This document shows, in pieces, positions 29,936 through 38,403 of a DNA stretch of 48,968 nt. Position numbers and translations under genes: made by a program. How positions within the stretch are numbered: the stretch's first letter is position 1; each line of letters starts with the position of its first letter. The notes under the pieces are model-generated. The model had not been told where the DNA came from, did no database searches, and was given only the letters and a program-made list of their open reading frames with translations. Source of the DNA: Ochromonas danica (lineage: Eukaryota; Sar; Chrysophyceae; Chromulinales; Chromulinaceae). The stretch lies in NCBI GenBank assembly GCA_015146655.1, contig VKHL01000195.1, positions 1-48,968 of the forward strand, given 5' to 3'.

Positions 29936-31480
29936 ATGCGTGAGATTGTTCAAATTCAAGCTGGTCAATGTGGTAATCAAATTGGTCAAAAGTTTTGGGA
30001 AATGATTTCTGATGAGCATGGTAAGGATTCAAAAAACAATATATACAGCATATGGGTATTCGGCCCTGCAGGATCTATATAAGTATAGTGTGCATCTTTG
30101 TATTGATCTTCTAAGCTGCCGGCCGAAATTCCGTCAAAACATATTATTCGGATTTTTTTTCTGTCGTGTTTTTATATTTTATTTGCTTTTTGTCTGACAT
30201 GGCTTTGTTGACTTCGGTGTGGATTAGGTGTGGATCCTACTGGTGTCTACCATGGTGACTCTGACCTTCAATTGGAGTGTGTTGATGTCTACTTCAACGA
30301 GGCCACTGATGGTCGTTATGTCCCTCGTGCTATCTTGATGGACTTGGAGCCTGCCACCTTGGACTGTATCCGTGCTGGTCCTTTCGGTCAGCTCTTCCGC
30401 CCTGATAACTTCGTTTTCGGCCAGAACAGTGCCTGTAACAACTGGGCCAGGGGTCACTACTCAGAGGGTGTTGAGTTGATTGACTCTGTCCTCGATGTTG
30501 TCCGCAAGGAGGCAGAGGCTTGCGACTGCCTCCAGGGTTTCCAGCTCACCCACTCTCTGGGTGGTGGTACGGGCTCTGGAATGGGTACGCTCTTGATCTC
30601 TAAGATCCGTGAGGAATACCCTGACCGCGTCATGTCCACCTACTCTGTCATTCCTTCTCCTAAAGTGTCTGACGTAGTACTTGAGCCTTACAACACCGTG
30701 CTCTCTATTCCCCAGCTCGTGGAGAACGCTGATCAGTGCTTCATCTTGGATAACGACGCTCTTTATGACATGTGCCTCCGTACCTTGTCGCTCACCACTC
30801 CTACCAATTTTGACTTGAACCACTATGTCTCTGCTGCTATCTGCGGATCCACATGCTCTCTTCGCTTTCCTGGTCAGCTGAACTCCGATCTCCGCAAGCT
30901 TACTGTCAACATGGTTCCTTTCCCTCGTCTGCACTTCTTCATGATGGGTTTCGCTCCCTTGATTCGTCGTGGTTTACCATCTTCCCAGCAGTACCGCGCT
31001 TTGACTGTTCCTGAGTTGACTCAGCAGCTATTTGATGCCAAGAACATGATGTGTGCCGCTGATCCTCGCCGTGGTCGTTACCTCACCTGTGCCTGCACGT
31101 TCCGTGGTCGCATGTCCACCAAAGATGTTGATGAGGAGATGTTGGGCGTGGCCAACAAGAACTCTTCTAACTTTATTAAGGGGATCCCTAACAAAGTCAA
31201 GACTTCCATTTGCGACATCCCTCCTAAGGGTTTGAAAACGGCTGCCACCTTGGTTGGTAACAACACTGCTATCCAGGAAGTGTGGAAGCGTGTTTCCGAG
31301 CAGTTCACTGCCTTGTACAGACGCAAGGCTTTCTTGTGCTGTTTCATAAGTGAAGGTATGGATGAGATGGAGTTCACTGAGGCTCAGTCCAACATGAACG
31401 ATCTTGTATCTGAATACCAGCAGTATCAAGATGCTACTGCCGAAGAAGAGGGCGAGTTCAATGAGGACACGGAGGGGTGA
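29936..31480 (+). CDS. Beta-tubulin, 2 exons
   Basis: Exon 1 29936-30020 and exon 2 30228-31480, with a phase-1 GT-AG intron of 207 nt, give 445 aa, the normal length. It polymerises with alpha-tubulin into microtubules of spindle and flagella. The N-terminus [17 protein letters not shown] carries the MREI autoregulation motif (usual H at position 6 is Q). The GTP-binding loop GGGTGSGMG is present near 140, with the family [14 protein letters not shown] and the acidic tail [12 protein letters not shown]. The intron falls after codon 28 (DEHG), a position used in other eukaryotic tubulins. Exon 2 has strong C-ending codon bias typical of high expression; exon 1 does not. The flanking 5' region is shared with the divergent MLH3-like gene. 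Confidence 0.97.
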
Positions 31481-31937
31481 TGATACCGCTGCTGCTCAAG
31501 CGATTTAATTAATGAAACCAGCTCGTTTATTATAATTGTGGATTGTTTTGATTTATGTTAAAAATACGATCTAGTATTACTTTATTCACCTTTTCGTTTA
31601 GTTCGTTTTTAATTTGATTACAAAGAGAAGTTAATATACTGTGCTGAAGTGTGATTAACAACAAGTCTGCTAGGGTTTCACCACATTCACGTAGAAATAC
31701 TGTAGGTCTAGTATTATTATACAAGCTGAAGGAGTTTCTTCACAATGACATGAGGCAATAATATCACTAGCAGTGCTGTTCAACCATTAAAACGAAAATC
31801 GCTTCATATATTTCATGAAAAGATGACATCAAAGGAAGCATCAGCTTTTATTCTGGCTTTATTGAGCTGGTGATGATGTTTCTTTCTTATTTCTTGCACA
31901 TTTATATTGCTTGCCGTGTAATTTCAATTTTGCCTTT
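31481..31937. other. 3' flank of tubulin gene, no gene seen
   Basis: AT-rich sequence that should contain the tubulin 3' UTR and terminator. No coding frame is supported. Confidence 0.45.
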
Positions 31938-32087
31938 TTAGCTAAGAAGACAAGCGTTGGAAGACAAGCAAAGTAGAATCAATAGCGCTAAGCCCGAGAT
32001 AGAACCAAATACTATTCCTGCTACTGCATCATCTCCCAACATATAGGATCAGAGAAAGTCGACAGGTTCAGAGAAAGTCACCTGGTC

Positions 32088-32207
32088 AACTCCTACTACA
32101 CCACTCTCAGCAGTGATCACTGTCACTCTCTCCTGAGTTGCTACAGATCTGAAGTAGCTCAGGAGAGTGTGACAGTGATCACTGCTGAGAGTGGTGTAGT
32201 AGGAGTT
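32088..32207. repeat. Nearly perfect 54-57-bp hairpin, 9-nt loop
   Basis: Left arm 32088-32144 (AACTCCTACTACACC...) pairs with right arm 32154-32207, with about three mismatches or bulges. The 9-nt loop is AGATCTGAA. It arose by inverted duplication of the segment that codes VTVITAESGVVGV in the decayed gene. Confidence 0.92.
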
Positions 32208-32282
32208 AGTAGTTTCTTCAGGAACGATCCAATCGTGATTGATGATGCTTCTGTCATGTTGATGTTCCCTACCTATCATGAC

Positions 32283-32327
32283 AATGCCACGGCTCTGTAT
32301 ATCAGTCTGATACAGAGCCGTGGCATT
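32283..32327. repeat. Perfect 18-bp hairpin, 9-nt loop
   Basis: AATGCCACGGCTCTGTAT at 32283-32300 is exactly complementary to 32310-32327, with loop ATCAGTCTG. It stands 75 bp from the larger hairpin. Confidence 0.92.
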
Positions 32328-33041
32328 GCAGTGATAACTTCAAGGCCACTTTCAACACCTTGATCGTCTTCTTGGAAGGCGAAGTCAGCTTTACAATAGA
32401 ATCCATATACTTCGTGTATTGCTCGTGTCCTTTGCCGCCGCTTACCGAACTGTAAGAATATCATCATCCTTTAGAGGATCATCTAAGTTTACAATCATTG
32501 TCAGTTCAAAGAAACAATTGAATTGAATAGTCTCTAACTAACTGATCAGCAGTTGGGATGGTGGTAGGAGGTTGTGTTGGATCTTGAGTTAGCGCTGGTG
32601 TTGGCACGTCGATAGAAGAGGCTTGGGTTGGATTTGGGGTGGGAGGTTGTGTTGAAATGATGGTGGGCATGACTTGTAGTAAGTGGATGGGAACTGCTGC
32701 GGTTGGTGTTGCTGGGATTCCCGTCTCATCTAATTTCATAAAACTAGTCATGAAGCCTTTTTTTTAACACGTTGTGATCATTGTTCTTAAATACTCCCAA
32801 ACCTTCATCATTGACTTCTGCTCCACTGGCAGAACATTTCTTCAAGAAGATAAGATCTCTTCCGTAGGAAGTTTGGTTTGGCACATTGGTGGGGACACCG
32901 CGTACAGTACTATGCGCAAGGTATGAAATGAGGTTAGTGTTTCTTCTTTCATACAGAATAATGCATTTTGTTCCCCATGACACATCCACGGACATCAAAC
33001 AACGAAACTTGAAGCTGAACCAGAGAAAGAACGATCGCGTT

Positions 33042-33066
33042 GTTAAGTTAATGTCGTTAACTTAAC
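33042..33066. repeat. Short palindrome GTTAAGTTAA / TTAACTTAAC
   Basis: 10-bp arms (33042-33051 and 33057-33066) about 36 nt before the ATG at 33102. The same word GTTAAGTTAAC occurs near 29577. It could be a regulatory site or chance in AT-rich DNA. Confidence 0.4.
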
Positions 33067-33101
33067 GTAAGACCACAAACAAACCCTTAACTTAAGAGGG
33101 G

Positions 33102-33566
33102 ATGAGAGTCAGGAAATCCAATCAAAATCAAATGATGATGCTTGTCCATTCTTGGGTATTGTCTTGGAGTCTAATCTTTCTTTCTACCCTAGTTTATGTT
33201 AATTCTTTCTTATCCAAAGGATCTTTTCCACAGAGAATAACAATTACACAAACACAACAAAAACAATGGCAACAACAACAATGGCAACAACAATTGCACT
33301 ACCCGCTGACAACCAAAGTCTGGTTACTAATGGACTTTCTAATAGTACCTCTTCAAGAAGATCTAACAAACTATGAAAGACTTGTCAAAGAAAGGATTGG
33401 TGAAGAAGCATTAATTCGTTGGTATATCGCAGAGATGAATGACCACGTTGCCTTTATTGAAGCAGTCTATGATGAGAAGAAGTTGACCCACCCTCTGCCT
33501 CCCTTACCCCTCGAATCTACTACAACTATACCAGCTAGTGACACTGTCATTCTTACAGAGAAATAG
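33102..33566 (+). CDS. Small secretory or plastid-targeted protein of unknown function
   Basis: 154-aa protein without a recognised domain. Residues about 12-35 are a hydrophobic signal peptide (MMMLVHSWVLSWSLIFLSTLVYV); translation could also begin at Met11 (33132). The predicted cleavage region VNS/FLSKGSF has Phe just after the cut and basic/Ser residues beyond it, as in bipartite plastid-targeting signals of secondary-plastid algae. This is inference. A Gln/Trp-rich run (about 50-66) comes next, then a conserved-looking helical part (EDLTNYERLVKERIGEEALI, then RWYIAEMND) that ends in a Pro-rich tail. The stop lies 3 nt from the stop of the convergent gene on the minus strand. Confidence 0.6.
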   Translation: MRVRKSNQNQMMMLVHSWVLSWSLIFLSTLVYVNSFLSKGSFPQRITITQTQQKQWQQQQWQQQLHYPLTTKVWLLMDFLIVPLQEDLTNYERLVKERIGEEALIRWYIAEMNDHVAFIEAVYDEKKLTHPLPPLPLESTTTIPASDTVILTEK

Positions 33567-33569
33567 ACA

Positions 33570-34396
33570 CTAAATCTCATATCCACCCGCTGTAATGGGG
33601 TAGAGCAATCTGCCCAGACCGAAGGAGGAAGTGGTTGTCGTTGTTGTAGTAGATGTGGAAGATGAGGTAGTAGTAGTCGAAGTTGACGAGGTAATAGCAT
33701 GGTCATTCTCACTGCTTGGCTCTGCAATCACCTCGCTTTCACTTGCTTTCTCAATGCCATGGTCACCACCGTCTTCGCCATCCAACTCCAACAACAACGC
33801 CACGACCAATTCTCGTCCATCATGTAACTAAGACAATAGAATAGCATAAGTTAGGATAGGCAAGGTAATGTGTTAATTAGTGTTGTATTTATATGTGAGA
33901 CCTCATTGTATCTACCCAGTAGTAGTCGTTGATTTGTTTGTTTGGCTTACCTTTACGAGAGTGAGGCAGGTGCTGCTGGCTAAACCAATGACAGACTTAA
34001 TATACCCCATACCTAGATCTTCCAAAGACACCTAACACCATAGGGTACATGATAGGGATATTAATACTACTGTATAGTCAGTCTTTCACTCACCTCCCAC
34101 CCTACGAGACGATCAAAGGAACCCAACAAAGACTCATAGTGTCGTAATTTCTCCTCTTGTTCTTGACTAGCAGGAGGAAGAAAGTCCAATCCTAGGTCTT
34201 CTTCAATATGACTCTGAAGGTTTAGTCTTTTGTCATGATCATCACCAGCAGCTTGTTCTTGTTCCTGCTCTTGTTCGACATCATAGACCACATCATCCAC
34301 AGAGGATATCGCATCTGTCTCTTTGCTTGGAGAAGGAAAGACTTGACTCTTGAAAGAGAAAGAGTTACGATGACAAAAGGAGGTATTGGCACCCAT
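33570..34396 (-). CDS. Hypothetical N-myristoylated protein, 3 exons
   Basis: Exons 34396-34094, 34031-33951 and 33827-33570 join through two phase-0 GT-AG introns (62 and 123 nt) into 213 aa. The ATG at 34396 gives MGANTSFCHRNS: Gly2, Ser6 and Cys8 fit N-myristoylation with nearby palmitoylation. Upstream of this ATG the frame is closed by a TGA. An acidic Gln/Glu run (VEQEQEQEQAA) is followed by a compact helical region (SQEQEEKLRHYESLLGSFDR, then LVGWEVSLEDLGMGYIKSVI and VALLLELDG) continuous across both splice junctions. A Ser/Thr homopolymer tract follows, then the end RLLYPITAGGYEI. No family is recognised. Likely a peripheral membrane protein. It is tail-to-tail with the gene at 33102, only 3 nt apart. 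Confidence 0.72.
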
Positions 34397-35093
34397 CAGA
34401 TGAATTCTGTTTTCATCATCAGATAACACAGCAGCAGGAGACCAGATTGGTCAAAACCAATGAACGAACGTTATTCAGACAAGAGTCAAATACTGTGCAT
34501 ACTGTAGAAACTACTATTCTTCTTCAAGCTAAAGAAGATACTGTATATAGTCTAGTTGTTTTACTTACCTATTCTTAACAATGCTTCAAGACGTACGGTA
34601 TTTTGTCATGTGTTTTGCTCATCCAGCGGGTCGTCTTCCCCTCCCATAGAGCTTCAGACACTATTGACTTTTCAATCATTGCCACGGAATGATAACATAG
34701 AAGGTTATGTGTTAATATAATTCAGCGCTGTCTATCCTACAAGATACCAAACCTTCTACTACTACAACAGATTCACTTAATTTACACAGAAGAAGGTTCC
34801 AACACCATTATTAAATCAATATATTATAAATGGTAGTCTAGGATATGATATCTTAAGTCAAACTTCTTTACCTCACCAGCTTTAAGAACTACTTTTTCCA
34901 ATTATTGTCTCACTCTAACAGTGCTTCGAATAACAAGATCTCACGTTACTCGAATGAACAGAGGGAACAACTGTTGACCATAGCCGCTATTGAAGCTAGT
35001 AGCAGGGTTATAGTAGTTTGGTGTAGTGAGTTGGAAGTCAAGAGTCATCAAGTCTCTATGAGGATAAGGCTATCATAATAGCAGAGAGGGTCG
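34397..35093. other. Intergenic region, nothing supported
   Basis: AT-rich, 697 nt between two minus-strand genes. It should contain the promoter of the myristoylated-protein gene and the 3' end of the Cys-rich protein gene. No coding frame over 60 codons, no repeat recognised. Confidence 0.45.
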
Positions 35094-35927
35094 TCATGTA
35101 AGGTAATAATAAGACAACCAACTAACAACCACCGTGAAGACAACAAGTACGATATGACTTCTTCCTCCCATCATCCTAGAACGACTTGCTGAACCACGAA
35201 CACATGTTCCTGGTCCTTTATAAGGAATCACCTTCTTATTCCATTCATATCGTGGACACATAAAGTCATCAATACGACAATCCCAAACACCACAATAACC
35301 AACTTGATCACAGAGTAGTCTAGCAGTATTATGACTACACCAATCACCTGGTACTTTATAAGCAACTTCATCTTCTTGTGTTGAAAGTTCTAAACATGAA
35401 CAACCACTAACATTCATAGCTTTTTGATGAATTTCATCACTTTGTAAACAATATGTGCGACACATAATCTTATAAGCATCTTGTACTGTAACAGGTCCCA
35501 TACGACCAGCACGATAATAAGTTAGCTGTTGAAACATACGTGTACAATCTCGTACAGCTAGGTTAAGAGCAAAGAAGTTGTTAAGGACAATCTGAGACTG
35601 TGTCTGATAGATCCAGAAGGTTGAGTCAGAGGCTAATACACCAGAGTATTCTTCATTTAGCCATTGTTGATAACGAGTTAGGTTACAAGTACTATCAGAA
35701 GAAAGACGACGACGTGATAGTTGTTCTTGTAGATGGATAAGGTCATCTTCACTCATGCCTGGAGGAATGAACGAAGCAACCGTTCCATTGGAAGAAGAAG
35801 TGCTACTAGTGGTAGTGGTAGTGCTACTGGCTATATCATTTAGTCTACACACTGCACTTCCTAAAAATAAGAGGATTAAGAATATCCATACCATAATAGT
35901 GACTCTTGAGGTCTTCAAAGTATTCAT
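35094..35927 (-). CDS. Cys-rich secreted protein, probably membrane- or GPI-anchored
   Basis: 277-aa protein of unknown function. Residues about 9-27 form a signal peptide (MVWIFLILLFLGSAVC). A Ser/Thr-rich segment follows (TTTTTSSTSSSNGT), then a domain of about 170 aa with some 14 cysteines, including CRTYCLQSDEIHQ, NVSGCSCLEL, DWCSHNTARLLCDQVGYCG and WDCRIDDFMCPRYEW, suggesting an extracellular disulphide-rich fold. The C-terminus (HIVLVVFTVVVSWLSYYYLT) is hydrophobic with almost no tail, as in GPI-anchored precursors; a preceding small-residue stretch (RGSASRSRMMGG) could hold the attachment site. It is divergent from the ATAD3-type gene at 36094, with a 166-nt shared promoter. Confidence 0.72.
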   Translation of the reverse strand: MNTLKTSRVTIMVWIFLILLFLGSAVCRLNDIASSTTTTTSSTSSSNGTVASFIPPGMSEDDLIHLQEQLSRRRLSSDSTCNLTRYQQWLNEEYSGVLASDSTFWIYQTQSQIVLNNFFALNLAVRDCTRMFQQLTYYRAGRMGPVTVQDAYKIMCRTYCLQSDEIHQKAMNVSGCSCLELSTQEDEVAYKVPGDWCSHNTARLLCDQVGYCGVWDCRIDDFMCPRYEWNKKVIPYKGPGTCVRGSASRSRMMGGRSHIVLVVFTVVVSWLSYYYLT

Positions 35928-36093
35928 AGATTTTGAAACACCAACTCCCGCACATCGACAAAAACGACGGTTTCGTTATTTACAAACGCGTTATCGAGTA
36001 GAAACTGACTTTTCCTTCGTCTTCACCCACACTTTCTTCTCCCCAACAGAAACAAAAACCATCAATTGACTGACTAAGAAGAAGAAGAAGAGG
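35928..36093. promoter_or_regulatory. Divergent promoter of Cys-rich and AAA+ genes
   Basis: 166 nt between divergent ATGs. No motif is recognised beyond GAAGAAGAAG purine repeats just before 36094. Confidence 0.35.
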
Positions 36094-38316
36094 ATGACCA
36101 TACAATGGGTCTGCTATTCACTGTGTTTCTTCTTTATTATCCACCTTAGCTTTCTTCAAGATGGAGGTGTTTGTCAGGCAGTATTGAGTGAAGACCTAAT
36201 TCTCTATACCGAGATTGCTCCTGTAGACAGCGAAGAGAGCCTACGACGAGTCAAAGAGTTACCCATCGTCTATTATAAGTTTCTCTATGATTCTGTTCCA
36301 GATCGTATCCAATTGGGTGTTGTTGGACCTGAAGCACAGCGTCTGTTCCCTGAGAGCATCGAGGTCTTGCCCAGCACTGTTTTCGCTCGAAGCCACAGCA
36401 CTGCTGCTTCTACTGCTACTGGTGGTAGTAGTGGTGGAAGTAGTCCATCAGGATCGACTGCTTCAACCTCTACTTCTGTCTTAACCAATCTCCCTGTGGT
36501 GGACAAGTCAGTCTTGTTTATGCATGGAGTAGCTGCCATCAAAGAGTTAATCACAGTTTTTGAGCAACTTAACGATACTGTTCGTCAATTAGGAGAAGTA
36601 GATAAAGAAACAGAGAAGAAATATCAAACCTTACGCAAAAACTTGGAAAGAGATATTAGTAAGCTTCAAAATGAGAAACTTCTGTTAGCTCAGGAGGAGA
36701 TTGATTTAGCACGCAAGCAGTTAGAGCAAGAAAAGCAACGCGCTCTGATGGAAGAAGAACGACTACAAGCACAACTTGCCAAGGAACAACAACTCTTAGA
36801 GTTTGAAGAGAAGTTGTCAAAGGAGCGATTACTTCAACAAGAAGCACTCTCTAAGGAATATCTGGCAAAGCAGTTAGAATTGGAACGTGAGTTGGCACAG
36901 AGTAAAGATTTGATGCAAAGACGATCTGCTGAAGTTATGCAAGCATTGAAGGTTACACAAAGTCAAGAATTAGAAAGACAAAGACTTGAGTTAGAGAAAG
37001 AAAAGATTCGATCAGAGATTGAAGCCAAGACACAACAAGATCGTATGAATGAAGAAGCATCTCTCAGAAAGTTGGAAATGCAATCAAAATTGGATACAGA
37101 ACGAATGGTCCAAGGTATCAAAAGTGTGTCGTCTCAGTTATCGACTATTGTTCAAGATATATTCTCTCGACCACGACAAATTGCTATCCTAGCTGCTATC
37201 TTCTTGGTTGTTTTGGCTGCTTACTATCTCATTCGTGAATTCTCTACCATGGTTCGAGAATTCATTCAGAACCGTATTGGCAAGCCAACTTTGGTACGAG
37301 AGACTTCTTATCATCTCTCATTCTGGCCTTCTTTCCTCACATGGAGCTATTATCTGGAAAGTAGCAATGTAGCAGAGGGTTTGAAATGTATTGAAGATAC
37401 TTTCCACGATGTTGTTCTAAGTACAGATGATAAAGAGCGAGTGGTAAACTTAGCTTATGCCACACGAAATACTCGTAGATCCAATGCTCCATTCCGACAT
37501 GTTCTATTGCATGGTCCACCAGGAACTGGTAAAACCTTGATCGCTCGACGCCTGGCTTATTGTTCCAATATGGACTATGCAATCCTATCTGGTGGAGATG
37601 TCGCTCCATTGGGAGAGGATGCTGTGAACCAACTTCATGCTTTATTCAACTGGGCGAATCGAAGTAAGAGAGGCTTGCTGGTCTTTATTGATGAGGCAGA
37701 GGCTTTTCTTTCTTCTAGGTCGAATGTACTAATGGAAGGTGCCTCAGATGCACATCTACGGAATGCCCTCAATGCTCTTCTGTATCAAACTGGCACACCA
37801 TCTAAGCACTTCATGATGGTTTTGGCTACCAATCGGCCGGAAGACTTGGATCCAGCCATTTTGGATCGTATCGATGTTTCGTTGGAGATTGGCTTGCCAA
37901 GGAAGGAGCAGCGTATTGCCCTCATCAGACAATACATGTCGTTACATGTTACTGAAATTGCCTTATCTACTCAACGAAGAGGCCTTAGTCGGCTGATATT
38001 TGGTAAAGGTGGCGGTTGTGAGATTGAAAATGACTGCATCAGCACCGATATGGAGTTGCTGATCGCAGAAAAGACCGAAGGCTTTTCTGGAAGAGAGATC
38101 TCTAAGCTCTTTATTTCAGCACAATATGCTATGTATTTATCGCCGTCAAGACTTCTCACTCAGTCCCAACTGGAAAAGGTCGTAAATGAGAAAGTCAAGG
38201 AGCACAACAGCAAGTCCACTGGATTTAAGTTGGCCCCGCCCCATCTCTTTGGAGAATCAATTGGGGGTAGAAATGAAGATAATATGTCTCCGAGAAAGCT
38301 CATGTATGGAAAATGA
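36094..38316 (+). CDS. ATAD3-like AAA+ ATPase with N-terminal S74/MYRF-type chaperone domain
   Basis: 740-aa membrane protein. Order: signal peptide (1 to about 28); a region (31-160) resembling the peptidase S74 / intramolecular chaperone domain of MYRF and phage tail spikes (VDSEESLRRVKELPIVYYKF, then RIQLGVVGPEAQRLFPESIE and VVDKSVLFMHGVAAIKEL), interrupted by a Ser/Gly/Thr loop (100-130); a long coiled coil (about 160-355); a TM helix (about 363-382); then the ATAD3 signature IGKPTLVRETS and one AAA+ domain with Walker A GPPGTGKT (474-481), Walker B VFIDEAEAF (Asp533, Glu534) and sensor ATNR (578-581). The S74 self-cleavage Ser-Lys dyad seems incomplete (LSEDLILY has Ser32 but no Lys). 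ATAD3 proteins organise the mitochondrial inner membrane; the signal peptide here suggests another organelle. The AAA+ call is firm; the N-terminal domain is an inference from motif resemblance. Confidence 0.88.
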   Translation: MTIQWVCYSLCFFFIIHLSFLQDGGVCQAVLSEDLILYTEIAPVDSEESLRRVKELPIVYYKFLYDSVPDRIQLGVVGPEAQRLFPESIEVLPSTVFARSHSTAASTATGGSSGGSSPSGSTASTSTSVLTNLPVVDKSVLFMHGVAAIKELITVFEQLNDTVRQLGEVDKETEKKYQTLRKNLERDISKLQNEKLLLAQEEIDLARKQLEQEKQRALMEEERLQAQLAKEQQLLEFEEKLSKERLLQQEALSKEYLAKQLELERELAQSKDLMQRRSAEVMQALKVTQSQELERQRLELEKEKIRSEIEAKTQQDRMNEEASLRKLEMQSKLDTERMVQGIKSVSSQLSTIVQDIFSRPRQIAILAAIFLVVLAAYYLIREFSTMVREFIQNRIGKPTLVRETSYHLSFWPSFLTWSYYLESSNVAEGLKCIEDTFHDVVLSTDDKERVVNLAYATRNTRRSNAPFRHVLLHGPPGTGKTLIARRLAYCSNMDYAILSGGDVAPLGEDAVNQLHALFNWANRSKRGLLVFIDEAEAFLSSRSNVLMEGASDAHLRNALNALLYQTGTPSKHFMMVLATNRPEDLDPAILDRIDVSLEIGLPRKEQRIALIRQYMSLHVTEIALSTQRRGLSRLIFGKGGGCEIENDCISTDMELLIAEKTEGFSGREISKLFISAQYAMYLSPSRLLTQSQLEKVVNEKVKEHNSKSTGFKLAPPHLFGESIGGRNEDNMSPRKLMYGK

Positions 38317-38403
38317 ATCCTTGACAAAGATTAAACACTAATGACTTTCCTTATATAATTAGTGGTGTTGACAGCACTCTCGTTTCCTTTACGTTTCATT
38401 AAA

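Larger units (their letters stand above)
31938..32998 (-). pseudogene. Decayed or unresolved gene for a Pro/Thr-stalk membrane protein
   Basis: Minus-strand fragments in order: 32998-32744, with Cys-containing sequence (VRGVPTNVPN...FLKKC) resembling the VPTDVCLALYDS module of the S53 protease gene; 32751-32506, a Pro/Thr-rich stalk (PTPNPTQASSIDVPTPALTQ); about 32490-32435, in another frame (VNLDDPLKDDDILTV), ending at a good donor CG/GTAAGC; 32279-32049 (VTVITAESGVVGV), then an in-frame TGA; and 32046-31938, a TM helix (VAGIVFGSISGLALLILL) with a stop. The layout is that of the C-terminal half of a stalked membrane protein, but frames and stops prevent a clean CDS. It is either a pseudogene or a multi-exon gene I cannot join. 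Two hairpins lie inside it. Confidence 0.4.

Noticed and set aside
30021-30227. Small open frame within the tubulin intron
   Set aside because: Consensus GT-AG ends and exact restoration of the tubulin protein show this is an intron.
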